Positions 1 through 11,750 of a stretch of 64,000 bases of DNA are shown here, piece by piece (the first letter of the stretch is position 1; every line of letters begins with the position of its first letter). The stretch spans positions 30,603,081 through 30,667,080 of the forward strand of contig NW_022098021.1 of the NCBI RefSeq assembly GCF_002288925.2, written 5' to 3'. This stretch comes from Delphinapterus leucas. Taxonomy: Eukaryota > Chordata > Mammalia > Artiodactyla > Monodontidae. A program made the position numbers and the translations under genes. Below the pieces are notes generated by a model, which was not told the DNA's origin, did not search any database, and worked only from the letters and a program-made list of their open reading frames with translations.

Positions 1-360
1 GATTAATGGGATTTTGTCAAAAAGACACAGAAGCCAATCTAAAAGGACTCCTACAGCCAAAGTTTGTTAATTTGAGCATGGAAAAGAAGATAATGACTGT
101 AGATCACAATACGTTAAATCCTTGATACCCCAAAATAAAAATTTAATATAATGTAAATATAATGTATTTTACAAGGAGACATATGACATCAAATAAAGTA
201 ATTTTGAGCCATGCTATTAAATGATGTTGGTATTTTTGATACATTTGCTTTAATGGTGAAAAATACAGAAACTAATAAGTATTTTATACTTTGATTAAAA
301 TACATTTTTTTGATTAAGGGTATGGCAAAACCAAGTCAGATATCTAGAATTCAATTAGCT
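1..360. other. Single-copy-looking AT-rich DNA
   Basis: No repeat, exon or RNA gene is recognisable here. The stretch is AT-rich with short A and T runs only. Confidence 0.5.
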
Positions 361-695
361 ACTTTTTTCTGAGGTATAGTTGATGTGCAGTATTATATAA
401 GTTTCAAGTGTACAACATAATGATTCACAATTTTTAAAGGTTATTTTCCATTTATAGTTAAAATATTGGCTATATTGTCTGTGTTGTATGATATATCATT
501 GCAGTTTATTTATTTTATACATAACATTTTGTACCTTTTAACCCTCTAATCCTATTTTCCCCTCCCCCTTCCCTCTCCCCACAGGTAGCCACTTGTTTGT
601 TCTCTGTATCTGTGAGTCTATTTCTTTTTTGTTATACTTACTAGTTAGTTTTATTTTCTAGATTCCACATGTAAGTGATATCATACAGTATTTGT
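361..695 (-). mobile_element. L1 3'-end fragment, antisense
   Basis: Read on the minus strand this matches the end of ORF2 and the 3' UTR of cetartiodactyl L1s. On the plus strand one sees the telltale order: a 'gaggtatagttgat' start, a pyrimidine-rich block 'cccctcccccttccctctcc', 'tctgtgagtctatttc', then 'attccacatgtaagtgatatcat'. The same order occurs at the 3' ends of L1-B and L1-C. It is a 5'-truncated, diverged copy without a clear target-site duplication. Confidence 0.75.
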
Positions 696-2845
696 AATGT
701 TATAATTTAAAATATCAACTAAAATAGCATGATAGGAAGGATATCAAAAAATGCAAGTGCTTATTAAGTGCAAATGATCTAGAGTTATAACGAATAATGT
801 ATACAAACATCTTAAGAATTCAAACTCCAATCAAGAGTTCAGTCTCCAGGAGAGCAACAGATTTCTATGTAAAGATGGAAGAATTGAGTACTGGCTATAG
901 TTTGAAACTGGAAAAGTAGGTAAATAATTACTTATATTTTTGAGTCACAGAATCATTAACACAGCTACAAAAGAATAAAAGCACACACCAGGGAATATCA
1001 ACAAGAATCTGGTCAGCATACCTGTCAGAAATCTAACCCAGTAATAGTCTCAATGAAATGGTGGCAAATATCTCTAAAACCTTGGACAATTAAATATAAG
1101 AAGGTTAAAAAAGTGTTGTATTAACATTTCATGTTAAGGGATCTCTACACACTTTGTATTTTATTTACTTGTAATTTGAGTGAAAATTAATCCTGTTGGA
1201 ATTACTGTGTTATAACTATGGCTAGAATAAATAATTGAATAATTGATTTATCTTTATAATTTATATCTCACAAGCATACAGTTAGTATTGAAATGTCTCA
1301 CATAAATATTTACTTACCACGTACTTTTAAAATTTTGCTGGAATGTGAAAAATTATATAGTATTAAGGAATGTTTATGGTATTTCTAGACAATTGCATGT
1401 ATGAAAGAAAAATTTTATTTGTACATGCTTTTTAAAATCTTTTGAAGTAACATTGAGTACTTTTTATACTGGTTGAAACTTTATTTAAAAACATCTTGAA
1501 AGTGACCTTGTATATGGCAGAATTAAAAATAGAATATTAATGTTTCCGAGCTACACTTAAAAAATGCAGATTGCGGAAACTAGATTTTTATGGCTTAATG
1601 ATAGCTTTAACCTAGAAGGGAAATGGTTATCCTACAGCATCCAGAGTGGACTGTGGAAAAACTTTGAAGAACTCTATGGTGACCCAGAATAAATAACTTT
1701 AGGAATTATAGCATGGAAAGGAAAACCATTATTCTAATTTCTACAGCTGCAACATCATTTCATCTAAGTTTTCAATATATTCCTCTTGCTTACATGTCTC
1801 CTCAGTGATAACTAACAATTTCAGTCTCTGAAATGGATAGCATACAGAACACTTAGATATACATATATGGATTACATAATAAAAAAGGAAGCAAGGTGAT
1901 GAAAAATTATCCCCTCTTATAATAAGACAGCATTACTGTAAATGGAAAGAAAAAATTAAAACATGAACAAAATGATAGATTCTTAACATTGCACTGTACA
2001 AACCACATGACCCCTCTCAACGGTGTTATCAGCATCCCTTTCAAGTAATTTCTTTAAAGTTTTCTCTTTTGACCATGTTATTGCTGAGTAACATTAGGTT
2101 TTATTTTCTAAGTGTCAAAAGCCTTATCCTCTGATGACCATAAAACAGTTTTTGGAGGAGATCTAGTTTTATTACTGTTTAAAATAAAACTTGTATTTTT
2201 GTGTGGTCAGGATCTTTCCTTCCTGTGATGAGAAAGTCCTATTTTAAATCTGGGTCTTATTTTCTGCAACACTACATTTTAAGGATAGTGGACAGGATCG
2301 AGTTCTATCTGGAGAAAATCCTCAATGCCAAAATGAGGAGGGCTTAACTAAATTGCCAGTACCAAAACTAACTGACCTCATTAAACTCACTTTATTCAAT
2401 CTCTTTAAAGAAGAAATACCTACTTGTTTTCCCCTCCTAGACAAGAACTGGCTCCAAGCAATTCTGATAGCCAATGCTGTGAAGAAAAGTGGAGAATTTT
2501 TACCTTTTGTGCGTATAGACTAAGGAATTCCAATTTTCATCTTTACTGCCACTGCTGTCCTCAGCCTCATCTGCTGTTGTCAAATCCAAACTTTCCAGTA
2601 CTCCACTTGGCTGACCAGCCCCTTCCTGGTAACAGAGGGCTCACTTTCTAGGCTTAGTGCCATTTCATCCATCAACACTTCATACAGTTTCTGATTTTGA
2701 GAAATTTGTCACAATTTCTTGACCAGTGGTTACCTTCCTCTGTTTGCTTAATTGTTTTGGTTTCATTCCCTCCTTTGTTTATGTATTATTGTTTTAAGAA
2801 TCTTGGGCAAAATATAGTAGGCTCTGTCAACCATGTGGTTATTAA
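696..2845. other. Single-copy-looking DNA
   Basis: About 2.1 kb with no recognisable repeat or gene. The open frame at 2424-2651 starts at a chance ATG, has no domain or splice context and is not taken as coding. Undetected ancient repeats are possible. Confidence 0.45.
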
Positions 2846-3035
2846 TCTTCATTTAAAAACCACCCTTTCCCAGGCACTGTGCTAAGCACTTTTCTTACAT
2901 TTCTTCATTTTTACTTCAGACCAATCTTTCAAGATGAGTATTATTTTTTTTTACATGTGAGAAGTTCAAGAATTAGGGAGATAAAACTTCCTTTTTGAGG
3001 TCCTCCTGTAGTAAGTATTAGAATTGAGTTTTCAG
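2846..3035 (-). repeat. MIR SINE fragment, antisense
   Basis: The order 'aggcactgtgctaagcactt', then 'tacatttcttcattttta', 'gatgagtattatt', and 'gagaagttcaagaattaggga' follows the reverse complement of the mammalian MIR core. It is old and strongly diverged, and the boundaries are approximate. Confidence 0.6.
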
Positions 3036-5571
3036 TCCAAGTTTTCTTAATTATAAATCTATTATTCTTTTAGACTAGACTGACTTCTTTTTATTATCAA
3101 TGGAGAAAAAAATTCCTTTAATTTTGAAATTTTGATGCAAAGTTGATGCAAGTTTTTTTTTTTTCCTACACCTTCACCACTATTGAAAACTCGGGAAAAG
3201 GTACATTCATTACTGAATATCTCTAATGTATAACCCTGATGATATTATTTAATACCTATTCTATATAGGTAATATACCTCTTCCATATAGTCAATCCTTC
3301 TCCCTCAAGTTGGAGAGAAAAGGTAGCAGTATGGGTGGTCCAAGGTTTTACCAAAATAATACTAAATTGCTAAAAAAAATTGAGTTAACATTAGAGAAAA
3401 AGTCACTAATAAAGTTTGCAATGGTGATGTCAGAATTCAAGAAGTAAACTGTAACTGTAACTGTATTTTACTTTAATCAAAATACAGAACTAGTAATCAT
3501 AGTAGTAGTAGCAGTAGTGATAATATTCTCTGCTATTGACTTCTTCAACTTTATTCAGTTAAGGAAGCTTTTACTATGTTGCTTAATGAAAATTTGTCCC
3601 ATGACTTGTTCTCTTATTTTTAGGCAACAAATATTCTTATGGTTACTTTATTTCAAAAAGCCTCAAATTAGTATTCAAAATTCTAAACAAAAGAATTAAT
3701 CTGCAAGGATCTTACATTCCTAAAATTAATGTGAAAAGGAAATTTAACTCAGAGTTTCTAAACATTAGTCATTGATGGTCTCTCTTTCAAAATGTGGTAA
3801 AACAACCAAAAACCTAAAAGATACTTAATTTTAACATATTCCTGAAGAATGTATTTGCTAAAACCTCTAGTGAGAGAATAACTTCCAAAAACACTTGATC
3901 CCTGGACCACTAAATTATCTCATATATTTTATAAGAAAACTGAATAGTCCCATTCACAGAAGTTCCCAGAAATTAGAGTTTTTAAAGATTTTATTATACT
4001 TCACAAGTATAGAATACAGAATAGACATACTTCATAAGATGACCAGTTTGTTTTTTTATCTGTATGTACACTGAAAGTGATTGAATCCAATTCAGTTTTT
4101 GTGAGATAGATATATAGATAGACAGATGATAGATAGATAATAGAGGTTTTTGTGTATGTATTCATAAAATAAAATTAACAGAGAATGTAACTCAGTCAAT
4201 TCTTAAACTTATAAGTAGAATTAGTGCTTGTGTATGTGCTGTAAATTTAAGACCACTACTAAGGCCCTTCATTACTTTCTTGTTGATATCTGAAATTCTA
4301 ACATTAACGATTTATTCATTTGGTTAGAATTCTATTACAGCTAAAATCAGCAATGAAATACAATATGCTAAACCATTTTAGTATAGTGCTAAAATATTTT
4401 ATTGTAGATTTTGCTTGTGATAGACAGCAATAATGAGAAAAGTCCCATCTGGTGGAATGGAAGAAGACTCTGACTATAGGACAAGGAGAATAGCATGCAA
4501 AATATGACAATGTGATGTGAATCATAATAGATGACAGATTTTTATCTATGAAACAATTTTCTCCAGAATCAATTCTTGTTCCAGCAATGAGTAAAATTGT
4601 GACACTTTGAAATCCATGAATTGACAAGTACTGTCAAGTGTATTATTACTGTGAGTCTATTATCTGAGGATATTCATCTCCAGGAGTCAACTAATCTTTG
4701 CTGAATATACCAGAGCCAATTCTGCCAGTATGCAAAATGGTGAAGAAACATAGGAAATGGTCTCAGTAAATTAAACTGAATTGTCATCTACACTTAGCCT
4801 CTGCCATGGCATCATGATTCATATTGTTATGGCAACTCATTTGAAAGAGAGTAAAGATCAGGACAGATATTCTTCTTTGGTCTGATTAAATGAGAGACAT
4901 TCTGGAAGAAGAAAATATAGATTTTGATATAACTTTTATAACGATTTTCAATTCTTAAAATTTACTTTCTAAGAGAATTGCATTTTAATGAGTAAATATT
5001 ACTTGTATCTACCTACAAACAACATAAAAATATTTGCTATATACTAACCTTTTGCCCAGAATATATTCTGGACTTTGCAGACACAAAGATGATTCAGAAA
5101 ATGTTCCTGACATCAAGAAACTTACTATCAACTCTGGACAACAGTTATACTTACTGTTCAGGTAATGCAATGCATATGCTATAGTCTTAGACAAAATATC
5201 TAAGAAAGTGAAGTAGAGAGAATGATTCATCCTGCTGGACAAACGAGAAAAAACTCTCAAAGAAGAGAAAACATTTAAACTGGTATTTTAAGAATAAACA
5301 GTTACATTTTTTCCACCTGAGGAAATAGTTTCCACATGAGTATGGTGTGATCAGGAACTCTGTTAGTGTCAGTTACAGAAATGGGCAATATAAGTATTTG
5401 TGGAAGGAAAGAAACTGTACATAATACCATATTTACAACACATTATAGTGAATAGGTACTGGTTTAGGAACAATGGCAAATTAGGTGGAAATATTACAAC
5501 ACAAACTCTTTGTAGACTCATTAATCAGTGAGTTCAACATTTAACAAAATATGATTTATAAATATCATGTC
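3036..5571. other. Mostly single-copy-looking DNA
   Basis: About 2.5 kb without a recognisable gene. It holds a GATA-type microsatellite (4105-4140). A segment near 5050-5130 weakly resembles an ancient dispersed repeat, but I could not name it. Short open frames on both strands look like chance. Confidence 0.45.
4105..4140. repeat. Imperfect (GATA)n microsatellite
   Basis: An interrupted run of gata, taga and gaca units, about 36 bp long. Confidence 0.8.
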
Positions 5572-5585
5572 GAAAACAATTATCA
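5572..5585. repeat. Target-site duplication of L1-A, 5' copy
   Basis: The 14-mer gaaaacaattatca here pairs with gaaaacaattctca at 10498-10511, matching at 13 of 14 positions. It lies directly before the first L1-A bases and directly after the L1-A poly(A) tail, as expected for target-primed reverse transcription. Confidence 0.85.
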
Positions 5586-6438
5586 GACAACCAACTCCCT
5601 CCTGCGAGAGCACCAGAATCACAACTAACTGCTGAACAATCATTGACAGGAAAACACTGGAACTCACCAAAACAGATACCCCACATCCAAAGACAAAGGG
5701 GAAACCACAATGAAACTGTAAGAGGGGTGCATAACTGCTGTGTGGGTGACTCACAAACTGGAGAACACTTATACTACAGAAGTCCTCCCACTGAAGTGAA
5801 GGTCCTGAGCCCCATGTCAGGCTTCCCAACCTGGGGTTCCGGCAACGGGAAGAGGAATTCTTAGAAAATCATAATTTGAAGGTCAGTGGGATTAGATTGC
5901 AGGACATTGACAGGACTGGGGGAAACAGACTCCACTCTTGGAGGGTACACACAAAGTAGTGTGCACATCGGGACCCAGGGGATGGAGCAGTGGCCACATA
6001 AGAGATTAAACCAGACCTACCTGTTAGTGTTAGAGGGTTTCCTGAAGAGGTGGAGGGGTGTCTGTGTCTCACCATGAGGACAAGGACACTGGCAGCAGAA
6101 GATCTGGGAAGTACTCTTTGGTGTGAGCCCTCTCAGAGTCCGACATTAGCCCCACCAAAGAGCCAAGGTAGGCTCCAGTGTTGGGTCACCTCAGGCCAAA
6201 CAACCAATGGGGAGGGGACCCAACCTCACCAATCAGCAGACAAGCAGATTAATTTTTTACTGAGCTATGCCCACAAGAGCAATACTCAACTTTACCTACC
6301 CATCACCAGTCCCTCCCATCAGGAAACTTGCAAAGACCTATTAGATAGCCTCATCCACCAGAGGGCAGACAGCAGAAACAAGAACTACAATCCTACAGTC
6401 TGTGGAACAAAAACCACATTCACAGAAAGATAGACAAG

Positions 6439-7343
6439 ATGAAAAGCCAGAGGCCTATGTACCGGAAGAAGGTACAAGAAAAAACCCCAGAAAAACAACT
6501 AAATGAAGTGCAGATAGGCAACCTTCCAGAAAAAGAATTCAGAATAATGATAGTGAAGATGATCCAGGACCTCAGAAAATGAATGGAGTCAAAGATAGAG
6601 AAGATGTAAGAAATGTTTAATAAACACCTAGAAGAATTAAAGAACAAACAAACAGAGATGAACAATACAATAACTGAAATGAAAAATACACTAGAAGGAA
6701 TCAATAGCAGAAAAACTGAGGCAGAAGAACAGATAAGTGATCTGGAAGACAGAATGGTGGAATTCACTGCTGCAAAATAGAATAAAGAAAAAATAATGAA
6801 AAGAAATTAAGACAGCTGAAGAGACCTCTGGGACAACATTAAACACAACAAGATTCACGTTATAGAGGTCCCGAAGGAGAAGAGAGACAGAAAGGACCCA
6901 AGAAAATATGTGAAGAGATTATTGTTGAAAACTTCCCTAACATGGGAAAGGAAATAGCCACCCAAGTCCAGGAAGTGCAGAGAGTCCCATACAGGATAAA
7001 CTCAAGAAGAAACACGCCGAGACACGTAGTAATCAAATTGGCAAAAATTAAAGGCAAACTAAAATTATTGAAAGCAGCAAGGGAAAAACGACAAATAACA
7101 TACAAGGGAAGTCCCAGAAGGTTAACAGCTGATTTCTCAGCAGGAACTCTACAAGCCAGAAGGGACTGGCATGACATATTTAAAGTGATAAAAGGGAAGA
7201 ACCTACAACCAAGATTACTCTACCCAGCAAGGATCTCATTCAGATTTGATGGAGAAATCAAAAGCTTTACAGACAAGCAAAAACTAAAAGAATTCAGCAC
7301 CACCAAACCAGCTCTACGACAAATGCTAAAGGATCTTCTCTAA
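6439..7343 (+). pseudogene. L1-A ORF1 remnant (L1 RNA-binding protein)
   Basis: ORF1p of L1 forms a coiled-coil trimer that coats L1 RNA in the cytoplasm. The start ATG at 6439 is followed by the family's N-terminal region with NLPEKEFRIMIVKMI. The frame then meets a TGA near 6580, where an arginine codon of the family has become a stop. Coiled-coil-like text (EELKNK, MNNTITEMK) continues in broken frames. An open stretch from 6942 to 7343 carries the RRM and C-terminal domain, including RHVVIKLAKIK and ADFSAGTLQARRDWHDIFK, and ends KDLL at the usual ORF1 stop. Its length is near the normal 300-odd codons, but the frame is broken. No function is expected. Confidence 0.88.
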
Positions 7344-7401
7344 GTGGGAAACACAAGAGAAGAAAAGAAACTACAAAAACAAACCCCCCAAAATTAAGAA
7401 A

Positions 7402-10236
7402 ATGGTCATAGGAACACACATATTGATAATTACCTTAAATGTAAATGGAGTAAAACTCCAACCAAAGGACACAGGCTCACTGAAAAGATATAAAAAGAAG
7501 ACCCATCCATATGCTGTCGACAAGAGACCCACTTCAGATCGAGGGAAAAATACAGACTGAAAGTGAGGGGATGGAAAAAGATATTACATGCAAATGGAAA
7601 TCAAAAGAAAGCTGGAGTAGTAATACTCATATCAGATAAAATAGACTTCAAAATAAAGAAAATTACAAGAGACAAGGAAGGACACTACATAATGATCAAT
7701 GGATCAACCCAACAAGAAGGTATAACAATTATAAATATATATGCACCTAACGTAGGAGAACATCAATACATAAGGAAACTGCTAACAGCTATAAAAGAGG
7801 AAATCAACAGTAACACAAAAATAGTGAGGGACTTTAACCCCTCACTTACACCAATGGACAGATCATCCAAAGAGAAAATTAATAAGGAAACACAAGCTTT
7901 AAATGACACAATATACCAGGTAGACTTAATTTATATTTATCAAACATTCCATCCAAAAAGAGCAGATTACACTTTCCTCTAAAGTGCATATGGAACATTC
8001 TCCAGGATGGATCACATCTTGGGTCACAAATCAACCCTCAGTAAATTTAAGAAAATTGAAATCATATCAAGCATCTTTTCTGACCAAAATGCTATGAGGA
8101 TAGAAATCAATTACAGGGGAAAAAAAACCCGTAAAAAACACAAATACATGGTGGCTAAACAATACGTTACTAAATAACCAAGAGATCACTGAAGAAATCA
8201 AAGAGGAAATCAAAAACTACCTGGAGACAAATGACAATGAAAACACGATGATCCGAAACCTATGGGATGCAGCAAAAGAAGTTCTAAGAGGGAAGTTTAT
8301 AGCGATACAATCCTACCTCAGAAAACAACAAACATCTCAAATAAACAACTTAAACTCATACCTAAAGGAACCAGAGGAAGAAGAACAAACAAAACCCAAA
8401 GTTAGTAGAAGGAAAGATATCATAAAGATTCCAACAGAAATAAATGAAATAGAAACAAAGAAGACAATAGCTAAGATAAGTACAACTAAAAGCTGGTTCT
8501 TTAAGAAGATAAACAAAATTCACAAACCACTAACCAGACTCATCAAGAAACAGAGGGAGAGGACTCAAATCAATAAAATTAGAAATGAAAAAGGAGAAGT
8601 TACAACAGACACCACAGAAATACAAAGCATCCTAAGAGACTACTACAAGCAACTCTATGTCAATAAAATGGAAGACCTGGAAGAAATAGACAAATTGTTA
8701 GAAAGGTATAACCTTCCAAAACTGAACCAGGAAGAAATAGAAAATATGAACAGAGAAATCACAAATAATGAAATTGAAACTGTGATTAAAAATCTTCCAA
8801 CAAACAAAAGTCCAGGACCAGACGGCTTCACAGGTGAATTCTATCAAACATTTAGAGAAGAACTAACACCCATCCTTCTCAAACTCTTCCAAAAATTTGT
8901 GGAGGAAGGACCACACCCAAACTCATTCTATGAGACCACCATCACCCTGATACAAAAACCAGACAAAGATACTACAATGAAAGAAAATTGCTGACAAATA
9001 TCACTGATGAATATACATGGAAAAATCTTCTACAGAATTCAGACTATACTGCAAAGCTACAGTAATCAAGATAGTATGGTACTGGCACAGAAACAGAAAT
9101 ATAGATCAATGAAATTTGAGACAAAGCCCAGAAATAAACCCATGCACCTATGGTCAACTAATCTATTACAAAGGAGGCAGGGGTGTACAATGGGGAAAAG
9201 ACTGTCTCTTCAATAAGTGGTGCTGGGAAAACTGGACAGCTACATGTAAAAGAACGAAATTAGAACACTCCCTAACACCATACACAAATACAAACTCAAA
9301 ATGGACTATAAACCTAAATGTAAGAGTGGACACTATCAATCTCTTATAGGAAAACATAGGCAGAACACTCTATGACATAAATCACAGCAAGATCCTTTTT
9401 GACCCTCCTCCTAGAGTAATGAAAATAAAAGCAAAAATAAACAAATGGAACCTAATGAAACTACAAAGCTTTTGCAAAGCAAAGGAAATCATAAACAAAA
9501 CAAAAAGACAACCCTCAGAATGGGAGAAAATATTTGCAAACAAAGCAACTGACAAGGGATTAATCTCTAAAATATATAAACAGCACATGCAGCTCTATAT
9601 CAAAGAAACAAATAATCCAATCTAAAAATGGGCAGAAGATCTAAATAGACATTTTTCCAAAGAAGACATACACATGGCCAAGAAACACATGAAAAGCTGG
9701 TCAGCATCACTAATTATTAGAGAAATTCAAATCAAAACTACAATGAGGTATCACCTCACACCAGTTAGAATGGGGATCATCAAAAATCTACAAACAACAA
9801 ATGCTGGAGAGAATGTGGAGGAAAGGGAACCCTCTTGCACTGTTTGTGGAAATGTAAATTGATACAGCCACTATGGAGAACAGTATGGAGGTTCCTTAAA
9901 AAACTAAAAATAGAAGTATCATATGTCCCAACAATCCCACTATTGGGTATATACCCAGAGAAAACCATAATTCAAAAAGACACATGCACCCCAATATCCA
10001 TTGCAGCACTATTTACAATAGCCAGGTCATGGAAGCAACATAAATGCCCATCAACAGACAAATAGATAGAGAAGATGTTGTGCATATACACAATGGAATA
10101 TTACTCAGCCATAAAAAGGAACAAATTTGAGTCATTTGTAGAGATGTGGATGGATCTAGAGACTGTCATAGAGAGTGAACTAAGTCCGAAAGAGGAAAGT
10201 ACATATCGTATATTAACGCATATATGTGGAACCTAG
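7402..10236 (+). pseudogene. L1-A ORF2 remnant (endonuclease and reverse transcriptase), internally deleted
   Basis: ORF2p normally supplies the endonuclease and reverse transcriptase for target-primed reverse transcription. The endonuclease lies at 7402-8150 and shows ITLNVNG, GWKKILHANGNQKKAG and DYTFL. It is damaged: the GDFN motif reads RDFN, and the late SDH motif reads SDQ, losing the catalytic histidine. A stop falls near 7980. An open stretch at 8248-8994 covers the linker and early RT domain with [20 protein letters not shown]. It then breaks off, and the RT active-site region (F-A-D-D) is absent. The C-terminal part resumes near 9035 with [13 protein letters not shown] and continues to the family stop at 10234-10236. 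It is about 2.8 kb against about 3.8 kb for L1-B ORF2. Confidence 0.9.
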
Positions 10237-10497
10237 AAAAATGGTATAGGTGAACCAGTTTGCAGGGCAGAAACTGAGACACAGATATACAGAACAAATA
10301 TATGGACACCAAGGGGGGGGGAAAGTGGCTGGTGGGTGGTGGTTGTGGTGTGATGAATTGGGAGATTGGGATTGACATATATACATTAATATGTATAAAA
10401 TCGATAAGTAATAAGAACCTGCTGTATAAAAAATTAAATAAAATAAAATTTTAAAAAGTAAATAAATAAAGTTCTAGAGGACCTATAAAAAAAAAAA

Positions 10498-10511
10498 GAA
10501 AACAATTCTCA
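10498..10511. repeat. Target-site duplication of L1-A, 3' copy
   Basis: gaaaacaattctca follows the A-rich tail and matches the 5' copy at 5572-5585 with one mismatch. Confidence 0.85.
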
Positions 10512-10975
10512 TTATTGGATACCATTAGGACATAGATATAGGGGGGCAACCATGTCTGAAAACACAAATTCATAATAAAAATTGTATTGATATTTTATTG
10601 CAAAACATCATAAGATAATTTTATCTGTGTTTTCAGACTTCATGGTCATGCTGTAAAATAGTGAAAAGAGATCACTTAAAGAAGGAACATAGTAGCCTGG
10701 TTCTCCTTTCTCTTCAAGATATTAAAGATAGGCAAGATATAAATTTAACGAATTCAATTAAGATTGTCAAAACTATTGTTTGATCAAGATGTGTATAATA
10801 CTTCAGCAGCAATTGTTTAAGGCCCAGATTCCTCCAATACATATTGAATAGCCACTAGGCAGAGAAAGGAGGCAAGAAGGTATAATCACAAATGTGCCTT
10901 TAAGAATACTGTATAACAAAAATACTGAGTGACATGTAAATTCTTTAGTGGCAGAGCACAATTAAAAATCTGAAG
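10512..10975. other. Single-copy-looking DNA
   Basis: No gene or repeat recognised. Confidence 0.45.
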
Positions 10976-11140
10976 GCATGCAGCATCATACAAAATAGCT
11001 CACATTTGTATAAGCTTTGAAAATTAATTTTACACCTGTTTTTACATTTGCTTCTCTCAACAGGCTTGTGTTGTAGAATGGGCAGGAAACTTTATGTTTA
11101 TTTTGTAAATGAGAAGATGAGTTATTAAGAGGCTAGGTGT
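10976..11140 (-). repeat. Probable MIR SINE fragment, antisense
   Basis: The pattern 'catttgtataagctttgaaa', 'ttttacatttgcttctctca', 'aatgagaagatgagttatta' follows the reverse complement of MIR (element end, 'gaggaaactga' analogue, 'aagaggctaggt'). It is strongly diverged. Confidence 0.5.
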
Positions 11141-11524
11141 ATGCCTCATTAATGAGAAGTCGCAGATATGCAGAGTCTTTACACAACGTCAGGTACATCA
11201 GCATAAGTAAACTAAATAAAGATGTCTGTATCATCAAGTTTTCAAATTTAAAAAGTAGTCAATTGAGTATCTGTTTCCATTATAACCAGACTTCAGAGTT
11301 AACTACCTTGAATTAAAAGGAGGGATCCAATTCATGCCATCATGTTTTCTATTTTTTCCTATCTTGTAGAAATTAGAAATATCTGAGCTCTTTAAAAAAA
11401 ATAACTATTCAATGTGATGTGCAAAACCCTGTGTTTTACTAAGATAATAAATTCCAGAAGTTAACCTTATACTCTTGGAGTAAGGATATACACAAATAAG
11501 GGTTTGAGACAGTCAATGATAAAG
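11141..11524. other. Single-copy-looking DNA
   Basis: No gene or repeat recognised. Confidence 0.45.
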
Positions 11525-11750
11525 TCCAATAAATGGGGCTTCCCTGGTGGTGCAGTGGTTGAGAGTCCGCCTGCCGATGCAAGGGACACGGGTTCGTGTC
11601 CCGGCCCGGGAAGATCCCACATGCCGCGGAGCGGCTGGGCCCGTGAGCCATGGCCGCTGAGCCTGCGCGTCCGGAGCCTGTGCTACGCAACGGGAGAGGC
11701 CACAACAGTGAGAGGCCTGCGTACCGCAAAAAAAAAAAATCCAGTAAATG
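11525..11750 (+). mobile_element. CHR-type tRNA-Glu SINE, sense, with target-site duplication
   Basis: A complete, little-diverged copy and the only clearly plus-strand SINE in the window. The body starts ggggcttccctggtgg at 11535, has a tRNA-Glu-like head to about 11612, then the CHR body with 'gccgcggagcggctgggccc' and 'gccatggccgctgagcctgc', and ends in a short A tail. The flanks tccaataaatg (11525-11535) and tccagtaaatg (11740-11750) are the target-site duplication with one mismatch. SINEs of this type are mobilised by L1 proteins. CHR-2-like is my best subfamily guess. Confidence 0.95.
11546..11601 (+). promoter_or_regulatory. Internal RNA polymerase III promoter (A and B boxes) of the SINE
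   Basis: The tRNA-derived head has an A-box-like tggtggtgcagtggtt near 11546-11560 and a B box ggttcgtgtcc at 11591-11601, close to the GGTTCGANNCC consensus. The eight other SINEs in the window carry the same type of B box in reverse orientation. Whether this copy is transcribed cannot be told from sequence. Confidence 0.65.

Larger units (their letters stand above)
5586..10497 (+). mobile_element. L1-A: near-full-length plus-strand LINE-1 with internal deletion
   Basis: A LINE-1 retrotransposon with a 5' UTR (about 5586-6438), ORF1 and ORF2 remnants, a 3' UTR (10237-10460) and an A-rich tail, bounded by a 14-bp target-site duplication. The 5' end lacks only a few tens of bases compared with L1-B at 16.9-22.96 kb. 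About 0.95 kb of ORF2 is missing near 9000-9040, where the sequence jumps from the region before the reverse-transcriptase active site to the C-terminal third. Stops and frameshifts in both ORFs make it inactive. At 4.9 kb it is about 1 kb shorter than L1-B without its SINE, which fits the single deletion. Confidence 0.93.

Noticed and set aside
5643..6433. Open frames in the first part of L1-A, including one of 127 codons
   Set aside because: They lie in the L1 5' UTR and are not kept open in L1-B or L1-C.
11540..11612. tRNA-Glu-like sequence with A and B boxes considered as a tRNA gene
   Set aside because: It is the head of a CHR SINE with a long non-tRNA body, poly(A) tail and target-site duplication; the cloverleaf is incomplete.
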